A program made the position numbers and the translations under genes. Shown piece by piece: positions 1-10,769 of a DNA stretch of 64,000 bases. Position 1 is the stretch's first letter. Every line of letters starts with the position of its first letter. Where the stretch lies: contig CM065811.1 in the NCBI GenBank assembly GCA_033398695.1, positions 110,531,501 through 110,595,500 of the forward strand, written 5' to 3'. The notes below the pieces were generated by a model. It was not told the DNA's origin, searched no databases, and saw only the letters and a program-made list of their open reading frames with translations. Source of the DNA: Orobanche coerulescens. Its lineage: Eukaryota; Streptophyta; Magnoliopsida; Lamiales; Orobanchaceae.

Positions 1-539
1 GTCTCCCCCCCGACTCCGCCAGCTCGCTAGTCAGCCGAGCGATAGTCACTTTCAGTCGATCGGCCTCCTTCTCAGCGGCCTTTTGCGCCCGCATGGCATC
101 TGTCATCCGGTCCCGAAAGCGATCGACCGTCACCCGGGATAGCTTGGCATCTTTTCTAGCCAGCTCAAGTTCTTGGCTTGCCCGATTAGCTGCGTCCAGG
201 GATTCCTTCTCCATTGCCACTATCTTGTCAGCGAACTCGGCATTCTGTTTCTGAGCCGCCTCAAGATCGGCCTGAAGGCGAATAGTGGAAGGACGCCCCT
301 CAAACTCCTGCACAGCCTGGGCAGCCATTGTCGCCGCCTGGAGAGAAAGAGCAAAAGCAGCCTGCATCGAGCTCCCAGATCGCTGATGAGCGATCGCATC
401 CAAATCCGTCGTCCAGGCCTTCAGCAGAGCGGAAACGACCCAGTTGACGTATAAAGGGATATCGCAGGTCTCGCGAGGAGATCGGCTCGCTAAGAAATCC
501 ACCACCATAGGCGGGCAAGTTGGATCAGCTCTACGGACC
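1..539 (-). CDS. Antisense accessory gene, exon 4 (coiled-coil C-terminal part), runs off the window
   Basis: On the minus strand an open frame starts after a splice-acceptor-like TGCAG (intron end at 540) and stays open to base 1. It begins with a segment conserved in the related element at 10594-10769 (PMVVDFLASRSPRET here, PMVLDFLVSKSPRQS there, then KAWTTDLDAI in both). It continues into an Ala/Glu/Lys/Arg-rich, heptad-like stretch typical of a coiled coil. A coiled-coil tail is common in plant proteins of the 'putative gypsy type transposon' family. The end of the protein is not in the window. Confidence 0.6.
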
Positions 540-612
540 CTGCATCAAAACAACAAAAATTAACACATCTCCTACGCGAATAACAAGTTTCAACTCAACT
601 AGCAATGTCTAC

Positions 613-1004
613 GTCTCAGCCGTCTCGGGGTCGCGACCGAAATACGGTTTCCCTCGAGGGGTCTCAGCATCGGCGATCGCCATCTCCCGTAAGAAAGTCA
701 CAGAGGGAGTAGGCTCACTCTCCGGAGGAAGAACGGTGATTGGATACGCGGCGATCGGCACCTCGCTGGCGGGGGCAGAAACCGGAGTTTCTTCCGACCT
801 CAGCCGCTTGCGGTTCGTTCGAAGCCCCTCCTCAGGAACTTCCTCCTCAGCCACAATCGGCTCCACGCGAGGCTCCACCTCCGGAATGATAGGCAACACA
901 ACAGATGGAGCCCAAGACGACTTCTTGTGGCGGAGACGGCCCAAAACTCCAGGATTCGACATGGCGATCTCCGGTGGGGGCTCCAAAAAGTGAGGAAAGC
1001 GTAC
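613..1004 (-). CDS. Antisense accessory gene, exon 3
   Basis: Minus-strand open segment with the conserved stretch EPPPEIAMSNPGVLGRL. The second element has EPLREISMSNPGLLGRL at the equivalent place (10854-11260). The rest is low-complexity, rich in Pro, Glu and Val, and ends with an AETPRGKP motif present in both elements. It is bounded by an acceptor-like TATAG near 1005 and a weak donor (GTAGAC) near 612; the second element has a better donor (GTAAGA) there. Function unknown, probably a linker. The join phase to exon 2 in this copy was not resolved. Confidence 0.5.
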
Positions 1005-1092
1005 CTATATAATAAAGACAGTCGAACGAAAGTTAGACATTTCCCTCAAGCGAGACGATCGCCAAGAAATTGAAGGTCACAGAAACTCATAC
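1005..1092 (-). other. Putative intron 2 of the antisense accessory gene
   Basis: Donor GTATGA directly after the codons for SVSG, acceptor TATAG at 1005; length 88 bp. The related element has an 87-bp gap at the same place (11261-11347, donor GTATAA, acceptor GACAG). Position and length are conserved while the sequence is not. Confidence 0.5.
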
Positions 1093-1257
1093 CTGATACC
1101 GAGAGATGTCTCGGGAAATGGAACAACTGAGCCGACAACCAACGACTCTCCTTATTGATCCGGCTAGCGTCCAAGTCGTCGTTCAACAAGCTCCGTATCC
1201 GCTCCCAGACAACCAAGAAATCAAAAGGCAGCTCTTCGATCGCCGGAATATAGAAAC
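1093..1257 (-). CDS. Antisense accessory gene, exon 2
   Basis: Encodes the segment with PAIEELPFDFLVVWERIRSL. The equivalent exon at 11348-11512 encodes PAIGDLPFDFLIIWERIRSL. In this copy the frame is open through the preceding intron, so an unspliced reading is also possible. Comparison with the second element, where the intron contains an in-frame stop, favours splicing. Confidence 0.6.
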
Positions 1258-1326
1258 CTGCATTAACGAAATCAAAGAAGATCAGTTCAGAACACATCCG
1301 AACAAAGGGAGAGTCTAAACCCTTAC
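1258..1326 (-). other. Putative intron 1 (69 bp) of the antisense accessory gene
   Basis: Donor GTAAGGG at 1326 and acceptor AATGCAG ending at 1258, length 69 bp. The second element has a 69-bp interval with the same donor and a TTTTTGCAG acceptor (11513-11581). This copy's intron is a multiple of three with no stop, so it can be read through. Confidence 0.65.
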
Positions 1327-2258
1327 CAGGGTTTATCTCCCGAAAGCTAGTAGGGATCTGCAGCTCGCCCGTAGGATTGTCGCTCGCAGAAGCCCTCCAC
1401 GTGCCGGCGACCCAGAACCACTTCGCCGGGTCGCCCCGCACCTTGTTCGGGACTCCAAGGATCACCCGACTGAATCGGCCTTGAATATGATAGCCTCCGA
1501 CCGACCCTTTCTGAGCCGTCAGTTTGAACAGGTGGTTCATCTCCGACGGCGAAATAAGGCGATACAGACGGTGACCGCCGAACAAGGTGAGAGTGCAAAT
1601 TATCTGGAGCCAAGCATTCGGCGTCAACTGGAGTGGCGACACGTTCCAAGTATCCAACAGGTGAGAGACAGCAAAAGATAGAGGAAAACGGAGCTCGGCC
1701 TCCATGATCGCCTCGTTCACGGCGACCATACCCATCGGGGGTTGGTCGGCTCGCTCATTCTCCGCCGGCGCAAATAAATCCACATCTGAAGGAACGTGGT
1801 ACCTCGTCCTCCAGACGGCCAGTTCTTTCCTGGCCTCCGAACTCCTAATTTGGCCAAGAGACCACAGAGATCGCTGCGCAGCCCGAAACTGCGACCGTTT
1901 AGCAAGCTGATAAGGGTAAGCGATTGAATACTCCCGGAAATCGAATCTTGGAGACGGATCGGCCAGCCTCTCCATAATTTCAGCAAAGGCCACATAAGCT
2001 TGGCCAAAGGCACTATGCCGCTCCCAATAGGCCCTCACCGCCAGATCTCTCCGTCTGCGAGCGTCTGTGTTCAACGGCCGCCTCCTTAGTGACGTCAGCT
2101 TCGCTAAACAAAGCCTCAATTTCCGCAGGGTCGATTCCGGCCTGGATAGCCTCAGCGGCAGTCTCCAGATGGAAGTCGGCAGCGGATCCTCCCCAGGCAG
2201 TCGGTGCCCCGGCGCAGGAGCTTGTGCCTGCTCCGTGTGATGATGATGTTCCAGTCAT
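1327..2258 (-). pseudogene. Antisense accessory gene, exon 1 (plant transposon protein domain), frameshifted
   Basis: ATG at 2256-2258 begins MTGTSSSHGAG; the frame then holds TAAEAIQAGIDPAEIEALFSEAD. A one-base frameshift near 2050-2080 moves the reading into the frame holding RAYWERHSAFGQAYVAFAEIMER and, further on, TWNVSPLQLTPNAWLQIICT followed by GGHRLYRL. That last block is the core of the plant 'putative gypsy type transposon' domain (Pfam PF04195-like by my recognition, not searched). The intact frame in the related copy at 11582-12520 shows where the break lies. Biochemical role unknown. The gene lies opposite to the element's own transcription and has a TATA-like box upstream at 2411-2418. 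Confidence 0.7.
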
Positions 2259-2410
2259 TCTCAAAGAAGAAAGGAGAAAAGGAGTTTTTCTTACCCAAAG
2301 ATGGAATGGATCGACGATCGGTAGTCAGATCTCTCAAAAATATTCGTCAGCAAAATCCTTCTTTCTCGAGTAAAAAATGCGTAAGAGTTTTAACGCTGCA
2401 ACCTTGCATC

Positions 2411-2418
2411 CTTTTATA
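2411..2418 (-). promoter_or_regulatory. TATA-like box of the antisense accessory gene
   Basis: Minus strand reads CCTATAAAAGG, about 155 bp upstream of the ATG at 2258. CGATCG-containing sites lie further upstream on that strand (around 2674 and 2719). The second element has CCAATAAAAGGG at the matching place (12669-12677), also with CGATCG sites behind it. The same kind of site sits upstream of the TATA box in the LTR. Confidence 0.5.
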
Positions 2419-2779
2419 GGAGATGGTAGGGACTCATATGCAATTAAGGAGAGTCTCAAGGGCTGAAGTGCAACCGTCGCATTTATTGACCCCCTTGAGA
2501 CCCGCGTACGCATCTTTTCAAGGACGCGTCAGACGAGGAGTCATAAATGATCGTCAGTATCCTCCAACAGGAATCCGACACGTGTGCAGAGACTTTTCCA
2601 CGCCCATTACCATTTCCCGCTCAGCTCAGCGACCAACCAGGTCGTCCAAATTCAGAATCAAAACGCTCGATGACGATCGCCAGTTCAGTGAAATGCAAAG
2701 TCACTCGCCATAATTCAGCGATCGCCAGCAGAACCACCTCGCCCCACGTTTCCAACGTCGGAGCAAGCTGGGGGGAAAT

Positions 2780-3914
2780 TGTTGTGTTAAGATTTATTCA
2801 CCTCGGCAGGCGATCGACTACAAGGCCGAGCGACCGAGTTCACAACCAGTCAAGCTACGGCGAACTCGCCTAAAGCGAAGACACCAGACCACCTTCGGGC
2901 ATCTAGCAATCGACTCCCAAGGCGATTGCTTTTTGGTACCTAGCGATCGACTCTGGTGCCCGGCTAAGGACGACCGTCCTACACCCCAAACAGAAACCAT
3001 CATCCGTCAAACTCCACGCAGACTGAGTCTCAAAGCAGCTCCCATGTGCAGATCCGCGACAGCCGCCGCGATTCCCAGATCGTTGACCACAACCTGGCAC
3101 CTCCTTATCACCTACCGACAAGCCCGCCGAAAGGTACAAGGTGGGGCCGCCCGTGACAGCGACTCGGACGCGTGCAGGCTTCTCATTGGACCAACCAGCT
3201 GGCTGCCAGCAACTCCTGCGGACTTTAGAGGGACCAACCCATGTCCTAAAATACGATCGCCCGCTTATTATAATGCAGCAAAGGCGATCGCTCGGCATAT
3301 CCCAGTCTTATAAATAGAGAACATTCAGCAACTGGAAATAGGTTCACGATTTGTTCCACTCAATACCACTCATAGCAGAAATCGGTTCTCCTCTCAGTTG
3401 GAAAATCATCCCGAAATACATATAAACATACATACTCTCAGGCTCCCGGCTTTCTCACCGGAATCTAACTTAAGATTTCTCTCTCAGCACCTCTCAACCA
3501 GAAGACGGCCGCCAGAGGAAAGAAGTCTCCACAGTTCAGATTCGCAAGCCTCGGAGCTCAGATACATAGAAACTACACGCCGTGAGAGGTTGTCGATCTC
3601 TCGCCGCCGTCACAATTCACCAACATTGTTACAAGAACTCACAGAGCATCACATCTGGTTCTTCTGGCAATCTATACGCTCACTAGCTAAGATAACTAGA
3701 ATCGTTACACTCATGGTAATAATATTCTAACATTAATACTTGTATCCTCGAATATTTGTATTAATAATATCTCGCGAGAGCATTCAAGCCAGTGACTAAC
3801 AACCCCGGAAAATCTTGTGTTATTTACTTTCTCTACGGAAGTGCTCTCGCAATTTGTTTGCTATCCATCCATTCCAGCAATATCTATCTCCGGATAATAT
3901 TTTGGGTAGCAACA
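2780..3914 (+). repeat. 3' LTR of Tat-like element 1
   Basis: Begins TGTTGTG after a purine-rich tract and ends GTAGCAACA, 1135 bp. TATA box TATAAATA at 3309-3316, preceded by two CGATCG sites about 31 bp apart. The stretch with TCTCGCGAGAGCATTCAAG is nearly identical in all Tat-type LTRs of the window (13059-13965 and the four copies in 54245-62865), so R-U5 is better conserved than U3. It is inserted in the last ~60 bp of a chromovirus-type LTR. Confidence 0.85.
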
Positions 3915-3975
3915 GTGGGTTCCGGCGTGGGGCTCACGGTGCTGTAATATCCCGGATGGTTTTGGGGGTGTTACA

Positions 3976-4365
3976 AAAGATGGTATCAGAGCTTGGGTTT
4001 TGTGAAACCCGGGCATGTGTGTTATGTGGCTCTACTGGTACGGTAGTAGCGTGTCTTTTGAAAATGATTTTTCTGACTTTTGAGTCAAATCGATTTTTGG
4101 AGTTTCCAAAATTTTTGAGATTCTTTTCAAATTGCTAATTGTGATATTGGTGTGTGTTGGTATCGTATTGAGACTTCGTGTGGGAGTCGTGTGCTCGTAT
4201 CATGGGAGATCATCGGCTTCACGCACCTATAAGTATATTGGTTTGGTTATTCGCTTGTGGCGACGATTTATTGTTTTTGTGATGAGTTGGAAAATTTTGG
4301 ATTTATCTGTTGTTGGTGACAGGTCGCAAGTTTCGAGGACGAAACTTATTTTAAGGGGGGTAGTA
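3976..4365 (+). other. Interior (390 bp) of the giant-LTR element, copy 1
   Basis: The primer-binding site TGGTATCAGAGC (3981-3992) matches the usual complement of initiator tRNA-Met. The 3' end is a polypurine tract (ACGAAACTTATTTTAAGGGG region, about 4340-4360) just before the next LTR. No supported coding sequence. A donor-like ACCTATAAGT here (ACCTGTAAGT in copy 2) and an acceptor-like GGTGACAG suggest a leader intron, but this is weak. Confidence 0.75.
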
Positions 4366-4674
4366 TGTAATACCCAAATTTTCAGTATAAATTTTTCGCG
4401 TTATTTTATCTGAGATATACTGTATAGTTTGGTATCTATACAGTATGGATAAAATAAATTGAGAACCGAGACAGTTATACTGGTGTGATTATCGTTTTTG
4501 ATTGACAGATATATTGAGGATATGTTTCATCGGGTTGAACTGATTTGGATATCAGGTATACCGTATGAGAATATTTTTAGATTCAGTATGTGTATTCAGT
4601 ATGCCGTATGTTTGTATTGTGTACGTCGAGACGTCAGACAGGAATAATTGGATTTTGGCTAAGTATAGAGCCCT

Positions 4675-5262
4675 TAACGTACGTTAAGATGTTGAGATAA
4701 CATACGCTAAATTATACGCTTTACGTACGTTATGCATAAGGCATTACGTACGTAACAAGAGGAATCAGACAGGAACGAGTTGTGATCGGATAGTGGGGCC
4801 CGTGGTCGGCGGATTTCGACGAGGATGTGGACAGGTGAGTCAACAGATGGAGTTACGTACGCTATACAGGGTGTATTACATACGTAATACGAGTATAATA
4901 CTGTAGCAAGTCAACGTATGTATTATGTACGCAACGGATTAAGTGTTACGTACGTTATGGGGCGGCTGGCCGAGTCGTGGCCGAGATGACCTGGATGGCC
5001 GAGCATGGCCGGTCGTGACACGTTGGGATGGCCGAACATGGTCGGCAGTGACTCGCGGGGGTGGCCGATCACGGTCAGTAGTGACTCGCTGGGCGCGGGA
5101 TTGGCCGATAACGTACGTAAGGCTCTGGCCGGTTACGGCCGTAAGGGCCAGTTACGTACGTAAGCCAGCTGCCGGTTATGTACGTAAGGGTGCCGAACAG
5201 ACTGGGAAGTGAGCAGGCCATGGCCGGTTACGTACGTAAGCTATGGCCGGTTACGACCGTAA
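4675..5262 (+). repeat. Paired 12-bp palindrome array, giant LTR (full copy)
   Basis: Sites such as TAACGTACGTTA, TTACGTACGTTA, TTACGTACGCTA and TTACGGCCGTAA fit TWRCGYRCGYWA. Site starts within pairs are 23-24 bp apart, with one 19-bp step. The last site ends 20 bp before the TATA-like box at 5282-5289. Pairs are separated by unique DNA; in the 4970-5260 part the sites alternate with GGCCG-rich spacers. Function is inferred (promoter-proximal binding sites). Confidence 0.9.
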
Positions 5263-7729
5263 TGGTCCGGCAGGTCCCGCCTATTTAAAGGCCTGGACCG
5301 AGTCATCCCGCCATTTTCATGTTTTCTCTTCGTTTCTTCGCGATTTATTCATCAAAATGGATGGATTTGAGTAAGAACAACATAGAACAACATGTTTTGG
5401 AAGTTACAATCATGGATTAACATCATCTTCCACCCGGATCGAAGGTAAGAACATCTAAACTTTTGGTTTTTGGATGTTCTTGAGGTTTCTTGGTGTTTTG
5501 GCCGATTTGCTTCGTTTTGATTCAGATTATTGATTGAACTTGATTGTAAACTCGTAATCATTCAATACTCTTGAAGTTTTGTGGAACGAATTCGAGTATT
5601 TCTTCGAATAAATGATTGAATTGGACTATGCCTCCAAAGTGTTCGATGAAATGTCTCAATGAGTAGAACTTGGAAAATTCTACACGTTTTCGTATGAATG
5701 ATGGTTGAAATGATATTGTTGAGATGATTCTTGGTAATTATGGGAATTTTGTTAAAGGAAGATAATGAATTGGTGATCAAATGATTCGATTTTGTTGTTA
5801 TGATTATGGAATCGTAGTATTCTCGATGTTCTTGGTGGTTTGTTGCGATTCACGATGTTATGAGAAGTATATATGTTGAAGAACATGATTATATACACCT
5901 TTAATTGTGAATAAGGATTGTTTAGATGTTAGAACACATCGGATTATGTCATATTTGAGATTTTGAATATGATTTCGGAATTAGTAGTGTTCTTAAGGAA
6001 CTCTTGGATTATATGAATTGTTGAACATGTTTAAGAGGTGTTGGTGTTTTAGATATGAATATGGAATATTCATATCTAAAACTAAGTTATATGTCTTGGT
6101 ACAATATTCGTATAGGAATTCGAATATGATTCTTAATTTGATAAGGTTTTGATTCACTTTTGAGTTTGAGAATTCATACGTGTTGAATAAGTGTTCAATT
6201 CGGATAATGGAAATATTTGAAACCTTTGGACTATGGTGTTCTACAATGTTGAATTGATCGGATTGTCCGGATTGGTGATGATAATCGGTAATTGGTTTTT
6301 ATAATGAATTTACAAGGAGGAAACTTGTATCCGTATTTAAGATTGAATTTGGAATCGGTAATTTTAGACCCTTGTTGGTTTAAATTGATTGTTGATATGA
6401 TTTTCGGATTGTGGAATCTATATGGGTTTTGAATTCGTGATTGATTGGTTTGGATTGTTTGGATTTGTATTTAATCGGGATATCATTGAACCATTGAGTT
6501 TGTTGATTGGGTATGTCGGTTATTGGTTTTTATCGAATGTGCGTTAATCGGTTATTGCAATAGGTTGTTATGTTTTGATCGTGGACTATAACCGTTGTGT
6601 TGCGGTTGAGGTCGAAGAGTTCATAGATTGCTTTTGGGTCGGGGCTGAGGAGCGCATAGACGAAGGCAATGGATTTTGGTAACAGCTTCGTGGTATCGGT
6701 ATCGAGGTAAGTTTATACTTGTTCAGTTTATAATACTTGATGAATGGTTTCGTTTTTATTTCATTTATAATTCGTATAGCAATGTTGTTAGAAATGTAAG
6801 TTGTCGGGATAATGGTTTGTATATCGTGCTCTAGTTGTATTAAATCATAAGGTATATGATTTAATTGTGTTCAAGGAAGACGTGAGTTATCTTTGGTCAA
6901 GGATATAGAATATCGGATATCGAGGATAGTTACCGTTATGACATAAGTATCGGGTTAAAGGTTTATTGGTATTGAATGGATGGTACCTTATTTGAGATTA
7001 TTCGTATAATTGTGTACTCGTTCAGGGATGTTGGTTCGTGGAAAGGATGTTGTCTTCGGCTTTGAGGTAATTTATGTATTGTTCAGTTATGAGATAATTA
7101 TTATGTTGAGTTGTTGTATATGTTGTACGTTGAGGCTTCGTATATTGAGATTTGTATTGGTTATTTCATTGAGGGATGATAATCCCAGGGCTGATTGTAT
7201 TGAGATCGTTGATCGTGTTGATCATTTGTCGGGGATGATGATCCCAGGATTGTTGTTTTGCATATTGATTAGTCGTGTCGACTTTTTTTTGTCAGTTTGT
7301 CTTGTTCATTTCGGTGAGTCTTTTGATCCTTATTAGATATGTGATTCTTTGAGTTTCGTTGTCATGTTGCATCGTGACATATCTGGAGTCATATCTGCGT
7401 ACCGATCGATTATGTGTAGGATTTACAGGGCGGGCACATATAGATGTGTGATGGGTTCATGTCCTCACATTGGGTTGTGCACACGAGAAGATTACTTCGT
7501 CAGACTGATTAGGTATAAGACCACATGTGTATTTGATCGATACACGGGGTGGCTTGTGCACGGACATATTTCCGGATCGGGCGCACTGTGACGTCCATCT
7601 TTGAGCCATATTATTTTGATCGTTCATAGTCCATGTATGATTGGATATGTTCGACAGTTTGCGACTGGTTGTTCATACACCCGAGGGGTATGTTCGATAG
7701 TCGAGGTTATTTCTTTGAGATCCATTATA

Positions 7730-7960
7730 TTTGTTCATGTTGGAGTATACCATATTGATGGTATTCTCAGTCGTTGTTGATCTTTTATTGGTCGTGTTGG
7801 AGTTTACCATGTTAATGGTATTCTTGGTCATCGTTGATCCATCCTTGTTGGTCATGTTGGAGATGATCATGTTGATGAGATTCTTGGTCGTTGTTGATTC
7901 TTTGTTGGTCTTGCATGGAGTTTGTCATGTTGGTGATATTCTCAGTTGACGTATTGGTTG
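7730..7960 (+). repeat. Minisatellite-like block in the giant LTR
   Basis: Degenerate ~55-65 bp units containing GTTGGAGTWTACCATRTTGATGGTATTCT-type sequence, about four copies. The minus-strand relative has a longer version of the same repeat at 43900-44520 and 48660-49280. No coding role is apparent. Confidence 0.6.
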
Positions 7961-8947
7961 ATCTGGTTATTGATCGTATGAGCATTTAGGCTGTGCATCG
8001 ATGTTTCGGATTTGTTATCATTATTTTGTGGTAGTTGATCTACAAATGTATTGTGTATGTTTAGTTCTTATCAGGATTGGTATTTGATTGTGCGATCCGA
8101 CGGACAGGATTTGGCACAGATAGATTATTTCCCGCTTATGAGTTATGATGATGTTTTTGAGGATTTTGAGTATTGTTTTGGTTCAGTCCAGATGAGTGTT
8201 GTTGAGTTCATTTCGTCATTTGAGAATGCGAACTATGGATTATGATAAGGATTGAATTGGTTGGATCGCTTTGGATTGGTAAGGTTATGATGGTAAGATC
8301 ACATTGGTAGTATTCTTACAGTATTATTACATTGGTATGTAATTATTTATGATGATGTGATCGGTATCATTATTGAGTATTGTGGCTGACCCCGTCGTGG
8401 GCTTTATTTTTAGGTACTCGAAGATCGAGCTAGTAGCGGTCGTGAAGGGATGAGCTTCCCGATGTGATACTGGCGGTGGCATGTTTTGGAGTATCGAGTA
8501 TTTCTTTTCTGGTTATTCATTTCCGCTGCAAATGTGTATTTTGAACTGTGTTTTTATTCGTTGCGTGTGTATATTTCAAAATGGCTTTTCGGTATATTTA
8601 TCCGCTGCGTATGTATATTTCAAAATGTCTTTCCGGTATTTTTACCAAATCGTGTGTACATTTTAAAATGGCATTTTGGGTACTTCGTAAACTTGGATTA
8701 TTTCGTAAAACCGATTCCCTAAACTGAGTTTTGGCATTTTCGCCTTGTATTTTCAAATGGTATTTTATGACGGTATTTCAGAATTATGTTTTCGAAATAT
8801 TTGAGTATTTGCAAAATATTACCGTCATCGGCCTTTTGGCATTTTTAAACATTTTTAAAATAGTTTTGAAAATGATTTTTAGCCTGGTGGGTTCTGACGT
8901 GGGGCCCACGGCGCTGTAATATCCCGGATGGTTTTGGGGGTGTTACA

Positions 8948-9337
8948 GAAGATGGTATCGGAGCTTGGGTTTTGTGAAACCCGGGCATGTGTGTTATGTG
9001 GCTCTACTGGTACGGTAGTAGCGTGACTTTTGAAAATGATTTTTCTGACTTTTGAGTCAAATCGATTTTTGGAGTTTCCAAAATTTTTGAGATTCTTTTC
9101 AAATTGCTAATTGTGATATTGGTGTGTGTTGGTATCGTATTGAGACTTCATGTGGGAGTCCTGTGCTAGTATCACGGGAGATCATCGGCTTCACGCACCT
9201 GTAAGTATATTGGTTTGGTTATTCGCTTGTGGCGACGATTGATTGTTTTTGTGATGAGTTGGAAAATTTTGGATTTATCTGTTGTTGGTGACAGGTCGCA
9301 AGTTTCGAGGACGAAACTTATTTTAAGGGGGGTAGTA
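8948..9337 (+). other. Interior (390 bp) of the giant-LTR element, copy 2
   Basis: Same length and order as 3976-4365. The primer site is TGGTATCGGAGC (8953-8964, one mismatch to the usual tRNA-Met complement) and the polypurine tract ends just before TGTAATACCC at 9338. No coding sequence. Confidence 0.75.
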
Positions 9338-10593
9338 TGTAATACCCAAATTTTCAGTATAAATTTTTCGCGTTATTTTATCTGGGATATACTGTATAGT
9401 TTGGTATCTATACAGTATGGATAAAATAAATTGAGAACCGAGACAGTTATACTGGTGTGATTATCGTTTTTGATTGACAGATATATTCAGGATATGTTGT
9501 ATCGAGTTGAACTGATTTGGATATCAGGTATACCGTATGAGAATATTTTTGGATTCAGTATGTGTATTCAGTATGCCGTATGTTTGTATTTTGTACGTCG
9601 AGACGTCGGACAGGAACAGTTGGATTTTTGCTAAGTATAGAGCCCTTAACGTACGTTAAGATGTTGAGATAACGTACGCTAAATTATACGCTTTACGTAC
9701 ATTATGCATAAGGCATTACGTACGTAACAAGAGGAATCAGACAGGACCGAGTTGTGATCGGATAGTGGGGCCCGCGGTCGGCGGCTTTCGGCGCGGATGT
9801 GGACAGGTGAGTCAACGGATGGAGTTACATACGCTATACAGGGTGTATTACGTACGTAATACGAGTATAATACTGTAGCAAGTCAACGAACGTATTACGT
9901 ACGCAACGGATTAAGTGTTACGTACGTTACGGGGCGGCTGGCCGAGTCGTGGCCGAGATGACCTGGATGGCCGAGCATGGCCGGCCGTGACTCGTTGGGA
10001 TGGCCGAACACGGTCGGCAGTGACTTGCGGGGGTGGCCGATCACGGTCGGCAGTGATTCGCTGGGCGCGGGACTGGCCGATAACGTACGTAAGGCTCGCG
10101 GCGATTCTGTCGTAAGGGCGATTACGTCGTAAGCCGCCTACCGATTCACGTACGTAAGTGCCGAAGGCTAGGCGATGGCGAGGCCATGGCCGGTTACGTA
10201 CGTAAGCTATGGCCGGTTACGGCCGTAATGGTCCGGTAGGTCCCGCCTATTTAAAGGCCTGGACCGAGTCATCCGGCCATTTTCATGTTTTCTCTTCGTT
10301 TCTTCGCGATTTCTTCAGCAAAATGGATGTATTTGAGTAAGAACAACATAGAACAACATGTTTTGGAAGTTGGAATCATGGATTAACATCATCTTCCACC
10401 CGTATCGAAGGTAAGAACACCTAAACTTTTGGTTTTTGGATGTTCTTGAGGTTTCTTTGTGTTTTGGCCGATTTGCTTCGTTTTGATTCAGATTATTGAT
10501 TGAACTTGACTGTAAACTCGTAATAATTCAATACTCTTGAAGTTTTGTGGAACGAATTCGAGTATTTCTTCGAATAAACGATTGAATTGGACT
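9338..10593 (+). repeat. Truncated giant LTR (5' 1256 bp)
   Basis: Collinear with 4366-5626 apart from a rewritten patch near 10090-10180 (GGCGATTCTGTCGTAAGG instead of the GGCCGGTTACGGCC type). It breaks off at 10593 against the interior of Tat-like element 2, with no LTR terminus there, so this is a deletion junction rather than an insertion edge. Confidence 0.8.
9647..10228 (+). repeat. Paired palindrome array, truncated giant LTR
   Basis: Second copy of the array at 4675-5262, with the same site order. TATTTAAA follows at 10248-10255. Differences between the two arrays fall both in CpG positions of the sites and in spacers. Confidence 0.88.
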
Positions 10594-10769
10594 GCATGGC
10601 GTCTCCAGACGACCGATGAGAAATCGCGTCGAGATCGGTTGTCCAAGCCTTAGGAAGAGAGGTGAAGGCCCGGGAGACATAAGAAGGGACGTCGAGGGAC
10701 TGGCGAGGAGACTTGCTCACCAGGAAATCCAGCACCATCGGCGAGACGTCCAGATCGGAAAGACGGACC
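10594..10769 (-). pseudogene. Antisense accessory gene copy 2, exon 4 (truncated)
   Basis: Encodes SPMVLDFLVSKSPRQS and then KAWTTDLDAISHRSSGDAMQ, matching exon 4 of element 1. The coiled-coil part is lost because the element is cut at 10593; the open frame runs on into unrelated LTR sequence. Acceptor-like TCGCAG lies at 10770, followed by GGTCCGT as in element 1. Confidence 0.6.

Larger units (their letters stand above)
1..3914 (+). mobile_element. Tat-like Ty3/gypsy retrotransposon, 3' part (element 1)
   Basis: The window opens inside the interior of an LTR element whose 3' LTR is 2780-3914. A purine-rich tract (about 2762-2779) precedes the LTR, which fixes the plus-strand orientation. 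The interior carries an accessory gene on the opposite strand, between where pol should be and the 3' LTR. Such extra antisense ORFs are known from the Tat lineage of plant gypsy elements. gag, pol and the 5' LTR lie outside the window. The five bases after the LTR (GTGGG, 3915-3919) should be one half of the target duplication. A diverged relative lies at 10594-13965, and the LTR 3' half is clearly related to the LTRs at 54245-62865. Confidence 0.8.
4366..8947 (+). repeat. Complete giant LTR (4582 bp)
   Basis: TGTAATACCC at 4366, TGTTACA ending at 8947. U3 contains the palindrome array 4675-5262, then TATTTAAA at 5282-5289. The following ~1.5 kb is AT-rich with no supported gene. 7484-7590 holds the block shared with two other chromovirus-type LTRs of the window (the GTATAAGACCACATGTG region). 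7730-7960 is a minisatellite-like block. Short open frames occur throughout but match nothing I recognise. Confidence 0.8.
3915..10593 (+). mobile_element. Tandem of a giant-LTR, non-autonomous chromovirus-like element
   Basis: Order: LTR end (3915-3975), interior (3976-4365), complete LTR (4366-8947), interior (8948-9337), truncated LTR (9338-10593). LTR ends are TGTAATACCC..GGTGTTACA. The interiors hold only a tRNA-Met-type primer site and a polypurine tract, with no gag or pol. The two units are collinear over more than 1.2 kb of LTR with scattered differences. A minus-strand relative with the same plan lies at 43040-52221. The tandem is cut on the left by element 1 and on the right by a junction with element 2. 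Confidence 0.8.

Noticed and set aside
4132..4413. Small protein in the 390-bp interior of the giant-LTR element
   Set aside because: The frame runs from the interior into the LTR, has no recognisable motif and is not kept in the minus-strand relative.
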